Of a stretch of DNA of 8,756 nt, positions 1-6,018 are shown piece by piece. The number at the start of each line of letters is the position of its first letter. Within the stretch, counting starts at the first letter, position 1. The position numbers were made by a program, and so were the translations under genes. The DNA is from JAVKFF01 sp040226215. GTDB taxonomy: Bacteria > Pseudomonadota > Alphaproteobacteria > DSM-16000 > Inquilinaceae. The stretch spans positions 1-8,756 of the forward strand of contig JAVKFF010000188.1 in the NCBI GenBank assembly GCA_040226215.1. Reading direction: 5' to 3'. Below the pieces are notes generated by a model. It was not told the DNA's origin. It saw only the letters and a list, made by a program, of their open reading frames with translations, and did not search any database.

Positions 1-1057
1 CAACGAGGAATGCGGCATCCGCTGCGTCTATCACGGCTGGAAGTTCGACGTGAACGGCACCTGCGTCGAGGTTCCCTCGGAACCCGCGGACAGCACCCTG
101 GCCCGCAAGGTGCGCCTGACGGCCTATCCGGTGCGCGAGGCCGGCGGCGTGCTCTGGGCCTATATGGGGCCGGCGGGGCAGGAGGGCGCGCTGCCCAACA
201 TCGAATGGCTGACCCTGCCTGCCACCCACGTCTATGTCTCCCGCTGGCAGCAGGAGAGCAACTATTTCCAGGCGCTGGAGGGCGAGGTCGATTCCTCCCA
301 TGTCAGCTTCCTGCACCGCGTGCTGGATGCCAGGGATGCGCCGAAGGGCTCGCTGTCGGGCGCGTATTTCCGCAACGACACCGCGCCGAAATGGACGATC
401 GACCCGAACCCGCAGGGGCTGTCCCTGGCGGCTCGGCGCACGGTCGAGGTCGGCGCCGGCTACTGGCGGATGAACCAGTTCATGCTGCCGTTCTACACGA
501 TGATCGCGCCGGAGCCGGGCGGCTTTATCACGAACCGCATGTGGGTGCCGATGGACGACACCCATTGCTGGGTGATCTGCGCCACCTACCGGCCCGACAA
601 GGCGCTGACGGAAGACGATCTGGAGAAGTTCACCACCGGCAAGTTCGCCCATCGCCGCGTGCTGCCCGGCACCACCATCCCGATGGAGCGCAAGGAGAAC
701 GACTACGGCCTGGACCGCAAGGCGCAGAAGACCGTCTCCTATACCGGGATCCCGGGCGTGCGGGCGCAGGATGCCATGGTGACCGAGACGGCGGGGCCGA
801 TCGCCGACCGCAGCAAGGAGCATCTGGGCACTTCGGACACCGCGATCATCGCGGCCCGCAAGGTGATGATCGAGGCCGCCAAGGGGTTCCGCGACGGCAA
901 GGTGCCGGAGGCGGCGAAGGGCGGCGACCTCTACGCGGTGCGGTCCTGGTCGTCGATCCTGCCGGCCTCCGTGAAGAGCTACCGCGACGACCCGGAGACG
1001 ATGGCGGCGATGCGCACTGCCGGCGGCAAGGGCGAGCGCCAGAAGGTCGACGCCTGA
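1..1057 (+). CDS. Rieske oxygenase, phthalate 4,5-dioxygenase type (5' end missing)
   Basis: The gene enters from the left edge; the first whole codon is at base 2 and TGA is at 1055-1057, so about 351 residues are visible. Seen: the second half of a Rieske [2Fe-2S] site (C-V-Y-H followed by G-W, bases 23-40). It is followed by the mononuclear-iron motif D-S-S-H-V-S-F-L-H (bases 290-316), which fits D-x2-H-x4-H. Family knowledge: this layout, with a C-terminal stretch of the LGTSDTAI type, is that of the alpha-only oxygenases such as phthalate 4,5-dioxygenase, which hydroxylate an aromatic carboxylate using a separate FMN/2Fe-2S reductase. The substrate cannot be read from sequence. It belongs to a different branch from the two alpha subunits downstream, which need a beta subunit. 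An ATG at 50 lies inside the Rieske domain and is not the start. The gene is separated from the next by a promoter region. Confidence 0.88.
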   Translation, partial: NEECGIRCVYHGWKFDVNGTCVEVPSEPADSTLARKVRLTAYPVREAGGVLWAYMGPAGQEGALPNIEWLTLPATHVYVSRWQQESNYFQALEGEVDSSHVSFLHRVLDARDAPKGSLSGAYFRNDTAPKWTIDPNPQGLSLAARRTVEVGAGYWRMNQFMLPFYTMIAPEPGGFITNRMWVPMDDTHCWVICATYRPDKALTEDDLEKFTTGKFAHRRVLPGTTIPMERKENDYGLDRKAQKTVSYTGIPGVRAQDAMVTETAGPIADRSKEHLGTSDTAIIAARKVMIEAAKGFRDGKVPEAAKGGDLYAVRSWSSILPASVKSYRDDPETMAAMRTAGGKGERQKVDA

Positions 1058-1066
1058 GCGACGGCC

Positions 1067-1095
1067 TTGACAGATCGCCGCCTGGCGCGGAGCAT
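1067..1095 (+). promoter_or_regulatory. Predicted sigma-70 promoter of the first alpha-subunit gene
   Basis: A perfect TTGACA (1067-1072) is followed, after 17 bases, by a weak -10 candidate, GAGCAT (1090-1095). The promoter starts ten bases after the stop of the upstream oxygenase. The -10 end touches the palindromic operator at 1094-1108, a layout expected for repression. The same TTGACA-to-operator distance recurs at 2651, which is the main reason to believe it. The -10 match is poor, so the -35 is the trusted part. Confidence 0.6.
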
Positions 1096-1108
1096 TGGTC
1101 AGACCAAT
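1094..1108. promoter_or_regulatory. GntR/FadR-type operator, copy 1
   Basis: The 15-base site ATTGGTCAGACCAAT has perfect 7-base arms around one central base and contains TGGT-N3-ACCA. Family knowledge: FadR/FCD-type GntR repressors bind sites of the form TNGTNNNACNA, so this fits closely. An FCD-type GntR gene is encoded at 4595-5350. The site sits over the end of the predicted -10, where a bound protein would block RNA polymerase. An identical 15-mer lies before the second alpha gene. Binding itself is inferred. Confidence 0.75.
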
Positions 1109-1145
1109 GGCCGATCCGGTTCGGCCGGGACCATAGGATGAACCC

Positions 1146-2483
1146 ATGGCCATAGCCTCCCGCCATCGCGACGACCTGCTGCACGGCCTGATCGACGAGG
1201 ATCGCGTCCGCAACCGCTTCCGCATCCATCGCCGGTCGCTGACCGACCCGGACATCCTGGCGCTGGAGCGGGAGCGGATCTTCGACCGCTGCTGGCTCTA
1301 TCTGGGACATGAATCGGAGCTGGCGGGGCCGGGATCCTTCATCTCCCGCAGCATCAACCACCGCCCGCTGATCTACGTGCGCGATGCCGGCGGCCGGATC
1401 CGCTGCTTCTACAATGTCTGCCCGCATCGCGGCTCGCTGGTCTGCCGGGAGCCGAAGGGCGTGTCGAAGTCGTTCCAGTGCGCCTATCACGGCTGGACCT
1501 TTTCCAACGGCGGCAAGCTGATCGGCCAGCCGGGCAAGGATGCCTATCCGGAAGGGTTCAATGCGGAGGGCGAATACGACCTGCCGGAGGTGCCGCGGCT
1601 GGAAATCTGCCACGGCTTCGTCTTCATCAACTTCGATGCCGCCGCGGAATCGCTCGACGACTATCTCGGCGGCGCGAAGTTCTACCTGGAGCTGATCGCG
1701 CTGCAGGGCGCGCTGGGCATGGAGGTCGTTGGCGGCACCCAGGAATACAGCGCACGGGCGAACTGGAAGCTGCTGCTGGAGAACAGCGCGGACGGCTATC
1801 ACGCGGCCACCGCCCATGCGAGCTATTTCGACTATCTGGCGGAACGCGACGGGCCGTCCGGGCAGGGCAAGAAGAACCCGTTCAACAAATCCTTCGGCCA
1901 GGTGCTGAACCTGGGCAACGGCCATGCGGTGGCGGAGAGCCAGGGCGCCATCCCCTGGGGCCGTCCCGTCGCCCGATGGGTCCCCGGCTGGGGCGAGGAG
2001 GCCAAGGCGGATATCGCCGAGATCCGCCGCGAGCTGGCGGAACGGCTGGGCCCGGAGAAGGCGGAGCTGGTCGCCGAGCGCGACTACAACATGCTGGTCT
2101 TCCCGAACCTGGCGATCCTGAACATCATGGCGGTCACCGTGCGCACCTTCTATCCGGTCAGCCCGGACTATTTCGAGGTGCGCGCCTGGACCCTGGCGCC
2201 GAAGGAGGAGGCCGAGGTCCTGAAGGAACGGCGCCTGCGCAACTTCCTGGAATTCCTCGGCCCCGGCGGCTTCGCCACGCCCGACGATGTGGAGATGCTG
2301 GAGCTCTGCCAGCAGGGCTATGCCTGCCAGAACGGCGCGCCCTGGAACGACCTGTCGCGCGGCATGTTCCACGAGGACAGCCATTCCGCGAAGCAGGACG
2401 AGATGCAGATGCGCACCTTCTGGCGGCAATGGTACGGCATGCTGTCGGCGGAGCGGCGGGTGTCCTTCAAGCTCGCCGGATAG
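1146..2483 (+). CDS. Ring-hydroxylating dioxygenase, alpha subunit (copy 1)
   Basis: This 445-residue protein is a full-length large subunit of a Rieske non-haem iron dioxygenase of the benzoate/toluate/anthranilate branch. It would add both atoms of O2 to an aromatic ring, giving a cis-dihydrodiol or catechol-type product in the cytoplasm. Seen: Rieske ligands C92, H94, C112 and H115 (V-C-P-H-R-G and C-A-Y-H-G-W); iron ligands D216, H219 and H224 in D-G-Y-H-A-A-T-A-H. A C-terminal G-F-A-T-P-D-D stretch supplies the probable third iron ligand, D380 or D381. The ATG at 1146 is set by AGGA at 1135-1138, and this leader is nearly identical to that of copy 2. No beta subunit follows directly; the only one nearby is behind copy 2. 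The gene has its own promoter and operator. The substrate is unknown: benzoate, anthranilate, terephthalate or salicylate-like acids are all possible. Confidence 0.93.
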   Translation: MAIASRHRDDLLHGLIDEDRVRNRFRIHRRSLTDPDILALERERIFDRCWLYLGHESELAGPGSFISRSINHRPLIYVRDAGGRIRCFYNVCPHRGSLVCREPKGVSKSFQCAYHGWTFSNGGKLIGQPGKDAYPEGFNAEGEYDLPEVPRLEICHGFVFINFDAAAESLDDYLGGAKFYLELIALQGALGMEVVGGTQEYSARANWKLLLENSADGYHAATAHASYFDYLAERDGPSGQGKKNPFNKSFGQVLNLGNGHAVAESQGAIPWGRPVARWVPGWGEEAKADIAEIRRELAERLGPEKAELVAERDYNMLVFPNLAILNIMAVTVRTFYPVSPDYFEVRAWTLAPKEEAEVLKERRLRNFLEFLGPGGFATPDDVEMLELCQQGYACQNGAPWNDLSRGMFHEDSHSAKQDEMQMRTFWRQWYGMLSAERRVSFKLAG

Positions 2484-2519
2484 GTCCGGCTCGATCGGCA
2501 TCTCGCCATGCCGCCGGAC
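2484..2519 (+). terminator. Hairpin directly after the copy 1 stop codon, possible terminator
   Basis: A 7-base stem (2484-2490 with 2513-2519, GTCCGGC/GCCGGAC) encloses a second 5-base stem (2497-2501 with 2508-2512, GGCAT/ATGCC), with a six-base bulge on the left side. It begins on the base after the TAG. No run of T follows, so it does not look like a classic intrinsic terminator. It may instead stop or stabilise the 3' end of the copy 1 message, which would fit copy 2 having its own promoter. Confidence 0.35.
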
Positions 2520-2530
2520 TCCCTCGAATA

Positions 2531-2557
2531 TGTCGTCCCGGACCCGATCCGGGACCC
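2531..2557. repeat. Alphaproteobacterial-type intergenic palindrome
   Basis: Eight-base arms GTCCCGGA (2535-2542) and TCCGGGAC (2548-2555) flank the loop CCCGA. Read on the - strand it would encode the short string W-V-P-D-R-V-R-D-D. From memory, that string turns up repeatedly in misannotated ORFs of alphaproteobacterial genomes, because this palindrome is dispersed in many intergenic copies. Only one copy is in the window, so its repeat nature rests on recollection. It lies in the 230-base gap between the two alpha genes, which otherwise holds no gene. Confidence 0.5.
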
Positions 2558-2650
2558 ACGGCGCGGGCCGCGATGCCGGGCGGTGCGGCGAAGCCAGGCC
2601 GTTGCTGGCGTCCCGGCCTGACAAGGCGGACACCGTGCCCGGCAACCGGC

Positions 2651-2679
2651 TTGACACCGGGCCCCTGCGGTCCGAATAT
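2651..2679 (+). promoter_or_regulatory. Predicted sigma-70 promoter of the second alpha-subunit operon
   Basis: TTGACA (2651-2656) is followed, after 17 bases, by GAATAT (2674-2679), a modest -10. It would drive alpha copy 2, beta, gntR and the decarboxylase-like gene. The distance from the first base of TTGACA to the first base of the operator is 27, the same as at the copy 1 promoter. That supports a duplicated control region under shared regulation. This -10 is nearer consensus than the copy 1 candidate, so it may be the stronger promoter. Confidence 0.65.
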
Positions 2680-2700
2680 TGGTCAGACCAATTTCGGACC
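2669..2700. promoter_or_regulatory. GntR/FadR-type operator, copy 2 (extended palindrome)
   Basis: The core at 2678-2692 is the same 15-mer as at 1094-1108. Here the symmetry extends outward: GGTCCGAA (2669-2676) on the left pairs with TTCGGACC (2693-2700) on the right, with one extra T at 2677 on the left only. The site overlaps the predicted -10 of the operon that encodes the GntR protein, so autoregulation is likely. The longer symmetry is absent at copy 1 and could mean different affinity or an RNA stem near the start of the leader. Confidence 0.75.
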
Positions 2701-2713
2701 ATAGGAAGAACCC

Positions 2714-4054
2714 ATGGCCAGCATCCGCCATCAACCCAGCGCACACCAGGTTCGCGGCCTGGTCGACGAGGATCGCAGCCGCAACCGCTTCCGCGTCCAT
2801 CGCAGCACCCTGACCGACCCCGACATCCTGGCCCTGGAGAGGGAGCGGATCTTCGACCGCTGCTGGCTCTATCTGGGCCATGAATCGGAGCTGGCGGGGC
2901 CGGGCGCCTTCATCTCCCGCAGCATCAACCACCGCCCGCTGATCTTCGTGCGCGACGCGACCGGCCGGATCCGCTGCTTCTACAATGTCTGCCCGCACCG
3001 CGGCTCGCTGGTCTGCCGGGAGCCGAAGGGGGTCTCGAAGTCGTTCCAGTGCGCCTATCACGGCTGGACCTTCTCCAATGGCGGCAAGCTGATCGGGCAG
3101 CCGGGCAAGGATGCCTATCCGGAAGGGTTCAACGCGGACGGCGAATATGACCTGCCGGAGGTGCCGCGGCTGGAAAGCTGTCACGGCTTCGTCTTCGTGA
3201 ACTTCGATGCGGCGGCGGAATCGCTCGACGACTACCTGGCCGATGCGAAGCCCTATCTGGAGCTGATCGCGCTGCAGAGCGCCATCGGCATGGAGATCGT
3301 CGGCGGCACCCAGGAATACAGCGCGCGCGCGAACTGGAAGCTGCTGCTGGAGAACAGCGCGGACGGCTATCACGCGCCCACCGCCCATGCGAGCTATTTC
3401 GACTATCTGGCCGACCGCGACGGCGCGGCCTTCAAGGACAAGAAATTCTCTTACAACAAGGCGTTCGGCCAGGTGCTGAACCTGGGCAATGGCCATGCGG
3501 TGTCGGAGAGCCAGGGCGCCATCCCCTGGGGCCGGCCGGTGGCGCGCTGGGTGCCCGGCTGGGGCGAGGAGGCCAGGGCCGGTATCGCGGAGATCCGCCG
3601 CGAGCTGGAGGAGCGGCTGGGACCGGAGAAGGCGGAGATGGTCGCCGAGCGCGACTACAACCTGCTGATCTTCCCGAACCTGGCCGTCCTGAACATCATG
3701 GCGGTCACCGTGCGCACCTTCTATCCGGTGACCCCGGACTATTTCGAGGTGCGCGCCTGGGCGATGGCGCCGAAAGGCGAGGCGGAGGCGGTGAAGGACC
3801 GGCGCCTGCGCAACTTCCTGGAATTCCTCGGTCCCGGCGGCTTCGCCACGCCGGACGATGTGGAGATGCTGGAGCTCTGCCAGCAGGGCTATGCCTGCCA
3901 GAACGGTGCCGCCTGGAACGACCTGTCGAAGGGCATGTTCCGCGAGGCCGACTATGCCGCCAAGCAGGACGAGCTGCAGATGCGCACCTTCTGGCGGCGC
4001 TGGCGCGACATGATGGGGGCCGAGCAGCGCATGTCCTTCAGGGAGGCCGTGTGA
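2714..4054 (+). CDS. Ring-hydroxylating dioxygenase, alpha subunit (copy 2)
   Basis: This 446-residue paralogue of the preceding alpha subunit is roughly 84% identical by eye over its length. Rieske ligands are C93, H95, C113 and H116; iron ligands are D217, H220 and H225, with D381 or D382 as the probable third ligand. Differences cluster at the first dozen residues, at about residues 237-250 just after the iron motif, and in the last 45 residues. One lies between the two iron-binding histidines (H-A-P-T-A-H here, H-A-A-T-A-H in copy 1), so substrate preference may differ. The start follows AGGAAG at 2703-2708. Its TGA shares a base with the beta-subunit ATG (TGATG at 4052-4056), so the two are translationally coupled and this is the alpha that most clearly pairs with the beta. 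It is the first gene of the alpha-beta-gntR-decarboxylase operon. Confidence 0.93.
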   Translation: MASIRHQPSAHQVRGLVDEDRSRNRFRVHRSTLTDPDILALERERIFDRCWLYLGHESELAGPGAFISRSINHRPLIFVRDATGRIRCFYNVCPHRGSLVCREPKGVSKSFQCAYHGWTFSNGGKLIGQPGKDAYPEGFNADGEYDLPEVPRLESCHGFVFVNFDAAAESLDDYLADAKPYLELIALQSAIGMEIVGGTQEYSARANWKLLLENSADGYHAPTAHASYFDYLADRDGAAFKDKKFSYNKAFGQVLNLGNGHAVSESQGAIPWGRPVARWVPGWGEEARAGIAEIRRELEERLGPEKAEMVAERDYNLLIFPNLAVLNIMAVTVRTFYPVTPDYFEVRAWAMAPKGEAEAVKDRRLRNFLEFLGPGGFATPDDVEMLELCQQGYACQNGAAWNDLSKGMFREADYAAKQDELQMRTFWRRWRDMMGAEQRMSFREAV

Positions 4055-4584
4055 TGGCCGCCCCGGAAGCCCCCCCGCGGGCCGACGCGCTGGCCGCCTT
4101 CGTGCTCCGCGCCCAGGTCGAGGACTTCCTCTACCACGAGGCGCAGCTGCTGGATTCCTGGCAGCTGATGGAATGGGCGGCGCTGTTCACCGAGGATGCG
4201 GAATATGCCGTGCCCTCCACCGACCTGGCGGAGGATGCCGATCCGCGCACCAACCTGTTCCTGGTGCATGACGACCGGTTCCGCATCGAGCAGCGCGCCA
4301 AGCGCCTGCTGAAGAAGACGGCGCATGCGGAGTTCCCGCCCTCGCGCACGCGGCATCTGGTCAGCAATGTCCGGATCGAGGCCGATGACGGCAATGCCCT
4401 GCAGCTGGCCTGCGCCACTGTCGTCTATCGTGCCAAGCGCGGCATCGTGGATGTCTATCCCGGCCATGCGAAGTACGAGCTGCTGCGCGACGGCGGGACG
4501 GCGGGCTTCCGCATCCGGCGCAAACGGGCGATCCTGGATATCGACGCCCTGCGTCCGCAGGGCAAGCTGTCGATCATTCTCTAG
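4054..4584 (+). CDS. Ring-hydroxylating dioxygenase, beta subunit
   Basis: This is the small subunit of the dioxygenase, about 176 residues in the SnoaL/NTF2-like fold. In the family it packs with alpha into an alpha3-beta3 hexamer and has a mainly structural role. Seen: the family-typical opening (H-E-A-x-L-L-D-S-W, then W-x-x-L-F-T-E-D-A-E-Y-x-V-P). An R-T-R-H-L-V-S-N-V stretch follows in the middle, and the end carries R-R-K-R-A-I-L-D-I-D with a terminal hydrophobic tail. I chose the ATG at 4054 because it overlaps the upstream TGA and follows GGGAGG (4041-4046) at a good distance. A GTG one codon earlier at 4051 is possible. It is the only beta subunit visible, so it may serve both alpha copies. 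Confidence 0.92.
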   Translation: MAAPEAPPRADALAAFVLRAQVEDFLYHEAQLLDSWQLMEWAALFTEDAEYAVPSTDLAEDADPRTNLFLVHDDRFRIEQRAKRLLKKTAHAEFPPSRTRHLVSNVRIEADDGNALQLACATVVYRAKRGIVDVYPGHAKYELLRDGGTAGFRIRRKRAILDIDALRPQGKLSIIL

Positions 4585-4594
4585 GCAGGCCAGC

Positions 4595-5350
4595 ATGACC
4601 CTTCGCAGCGAGCCGCGGGCGCACGACGTCATCGCCCGCATCTTCCGGTTGATCGATCACGACGGCATGGCCCCCGGCGCCCGCCTGCCGGCCGAGCGCC
4701 GGCTGGCGGAGCGGCTGCAGGTCAGCCGCACCGCCCTGCGCGAGGCGATCGCCATACTGGAGGCGATGCGGATCGTCGAATGCCGCTCGAACTCCGGCAA
4801 CTACCTCCGCCATCGCGAGGTCGATGCCAGCATCGAGGCCCTGTCCCTGTTCAGCGAGCTGAGCCTGCCGCTCAGCAAGGCGGAACTGTCCCAGTCGGTG
4901 GAACTGCGCATGCTGCTGGAGCAGCAGGTCGTGGTCCTGGCCTGCCGCCGGCGCACCTCGGCGGATCTCGGCGTCCTGCGGGCGATCCTGGACGATTGCG
5001 CGGCACGCCTGGCGCGGAGCGAGACGATCCAGGACCTCGACCTGGGCTTCCATCTGGCGCTGGCCGCCGCGACCGGCAACCAGGTCCTGCTGCGCCTGAT
5101 GAACGGCTTCCTGCCGGCGCTGCATGGCCGCCGCCAGCTCTATTTCCAGGACATCGAGCGCTGCCGCAGGTCGCACGAGATGCATCTGCGCCTGCTCGAC
5201 GCCGTCGCCGCCCAGGACGACCGCCTGGCGGCCGGCCTGATGGCGGAACATATGGATGCCGCCACGTTCTACTACCGGGAAGCCTATGCCCATATCGCGG
5301 GTGTCCCGGCTGACGCGGACGGCGAACCGAACCGGGAGGAAGTGGCATGA
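4595..5350 (+). CDS. GntR-family repressor, FadR/FCD subfamily
   Basis: The 251-residue regulator starts ten bases after the beta stop. Residues about 9-73 form the winged helix-turn-helix (L-P-A-E-R-R-L-A-E-R, then V-S-R-T-A-L-R-E-A, ending S-G-N-Y-L). Residues about 100-230 form the helical FCD ligand domain. Its metal-binding set is present: D149 and H153 (D-L-G-F-H), H197 (before L-R-L-L-D-A-V) and H219 (A-E-H-M). Family knowledge: such domains bind small organic acids through a divalent metal, and dimers bind TNGTNNNACNA sites. Two identical sites of that form lie at the alpha promoters. I infer a repressor of aromatic oxidation, relieved by a pathway acid, that also controls its own operon. 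The frame stays open upstream to 4325, but there it would overlap the beta gene; 4595 begins just before the DNA-binding domain. The ribosome site is weak, so coupling to beta translation is likely. Confidence 0.92.
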   Translation: MTLRSEPRAHDVIARIFRLIDHDGMAPGARLPAERRLAERLQVSRTALREAIAILEAMRIVECRSNSGNYLRHREVDASIEALSLFSELSLPLSKAELSQSVELRMLLEQQVVVLACRRRTSADLGVLRAILDDCAARLARSETIQDLDLGFHLALAAATGNQVLLRLMNGFLPALHGRRQLYFQDIERCRRSHEMHLRLLDAVAAQDDRLAAGLMAEHMDAATFYYREAYAHIAGVPADADGEPNREEVA

Positions 5351-5763
5351 CCGACGACGAGGCACTGACCAGAAGCCGCCAGGGCCTCTACGCGCCGGTG
5401 CCGCCGGACCAGACGGCGTTCCACCTGTGGAAGCAGTTCGACGGCGAACTGGCGACGACCTTCTCGAAATTCTTCGTAGGCGGGCTCTACCAGCGCGAGG
5501 TGCTGACCCAGCGCGAGCGCCAGCTCTGCGTCGTGGCGGCGCTGACCGTGATGCGCGCCCCCGACGAGCTGCGCCTGCACGTGCATGGCGCGCGCAACCG
5601 CGGCGCCAGCGTGCGCGAGATCGCCGAAGTGATGTTCCAGATGGTCACCTATGGCGGCGCGCCGTCCTGCGTGCAGGGCCTGCAGGTGCTGCGCGACGCC
5701 CTCAAGGAGCGCGGCGAGTGGGACGAGGACGCCGACCAGCCGAAGGACATGGACGCGGCGTAG
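5347..5763 (+). CDS. Carboxymuconolactone decarboxylase-like protein
   Basis: This 138-residue single-domain protein of the CMD/AhpD superfamily is closer to the PcaC kind than to AhpD, since it has no C-x-x-C pair. Seen: L-T-Q-R-E-R-Q-L-C-V-V-A-A-L (residues 53-66), the D-E-L-R-L-H-V-H-G-A block (73-82) with E74, H78 and H80, then E-I-A-E-V-M-F-Q and a Y-G-G-A-P turn (102-106). The start overlaps the GntR stop by four bases (ATGA at 5347-5350) and is preceded by GGGAGGA at 5334-5340, so it is tightly coupled. PcaC decarboxylates 4-carboxymuconolactone in the protocatechuate branch of the beta-ketoadipate pathway. A related step is plausible here, but many CMD proteins in catabolic operons have other or unknown roles, so I give no gene symbol. 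It is the last gene of the operon. Confidence 0.85.
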   Translation: MTDDEALTRSRQGLYAPVPPDQTAFHLWKQFDGELATTFSKFFVGGLYQREVLTQRERQLCVVAALTVMRAPDELRLHVHGARNRGASVREIAEVMFQMVTYGGAPSCVQGLQVLRDALKERGEWDEDADQPKDMDAA

Positions 5764-5811
5764 CGGACGGGTCATCGACGTCCGGGTACTGCCCCGATCT
5801 GTTCGGCATGG

Positions 5812-5896
5812 TCGGCCCCCGAGCCGAATATCCATTCCGCTGACCCTGACGCCTCGCCTGAACGATTGCGGAATGGGTGCTCGGCTCGGGGGCCGA
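5812..5896. repeat. Long intergenic palindrome / hairpin
   Basis: A 16-base perfect arm (5812-5827 with 5881-5896) and a 9-base perfect arm (5832-5840 with 5868-5876) are joined by four positions that pair as one A-T, two G-U wobbles and one A-C mismatch. This gives a 29-pair stem with a 27-base loop. It lies 48 bases after the last catabolic gene. There is no T run after it. It may end or protect the operon transcript, or be a copy of a dispersed palindromic element. The whole 255-base gap (5764-6018) has no convincing gene. Confidence 0.8.
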
Positions 5897-5955
5897 GCAC
5901 GACGGACTTGGGTGGAAGAGCGCGTCCAGGCGCAATCGCGCACGACACCCCCGGC

Positions 5956-5980
5956 ACGCCAGAAGGAAGGCGTTATTTTA
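5956..5980 (+). terminator. Weak terminator-like stem before the accessory gene
   Basis: A 5-base stem ACGCC (5956-5960) / GGCGT (5969-5973) with an 8-base loop is followed by a T-rich stretch, TATTTTA (5974-5980). This resembles a weak intrinsic terminator, about 190 bases after the decarboxylase-like gene. The AT-rich tail could equally be part of a promoter for the next gene. The stem is short, so this is tentative. Confidence 0.3.
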
Positions 5981-6018
5981 CTAGCCGTACCCACTTCCCG
6001 CCGGGGAGGGTGTGAGCT

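Noticed and set aside
10..1155. A 381-codon + strand frame over the first oxygenase
   Set aside because: Out of frame with the Rieske and iron motifs and low in complexity; it is a GC-rich shadow.
846..2744. A 632-codon open frame on the - strand, and a similar one at 2318-3496
   Set aside because: They lie opposite the well-supported alpha-subunit genes, are rich in R, A, Q and L as expected for antisense of GC-rich codons, and show no domain. They are shadows.
4325..4594. Longer N-terminus for the GntR protein
   Set aside because: The open frame upstream of 4595 overlaps the beta gene and encodes no GntR-like sequence. The DNA-binding domain starts just after 4595.
5970..5995. Promoter for the AIPR gene in the TTATTTTA patch
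   Set aside because: The AT-rich patch could be a -10, but no -35 stands 16-18 bases upstream, and the same bases fit a terminator tail.
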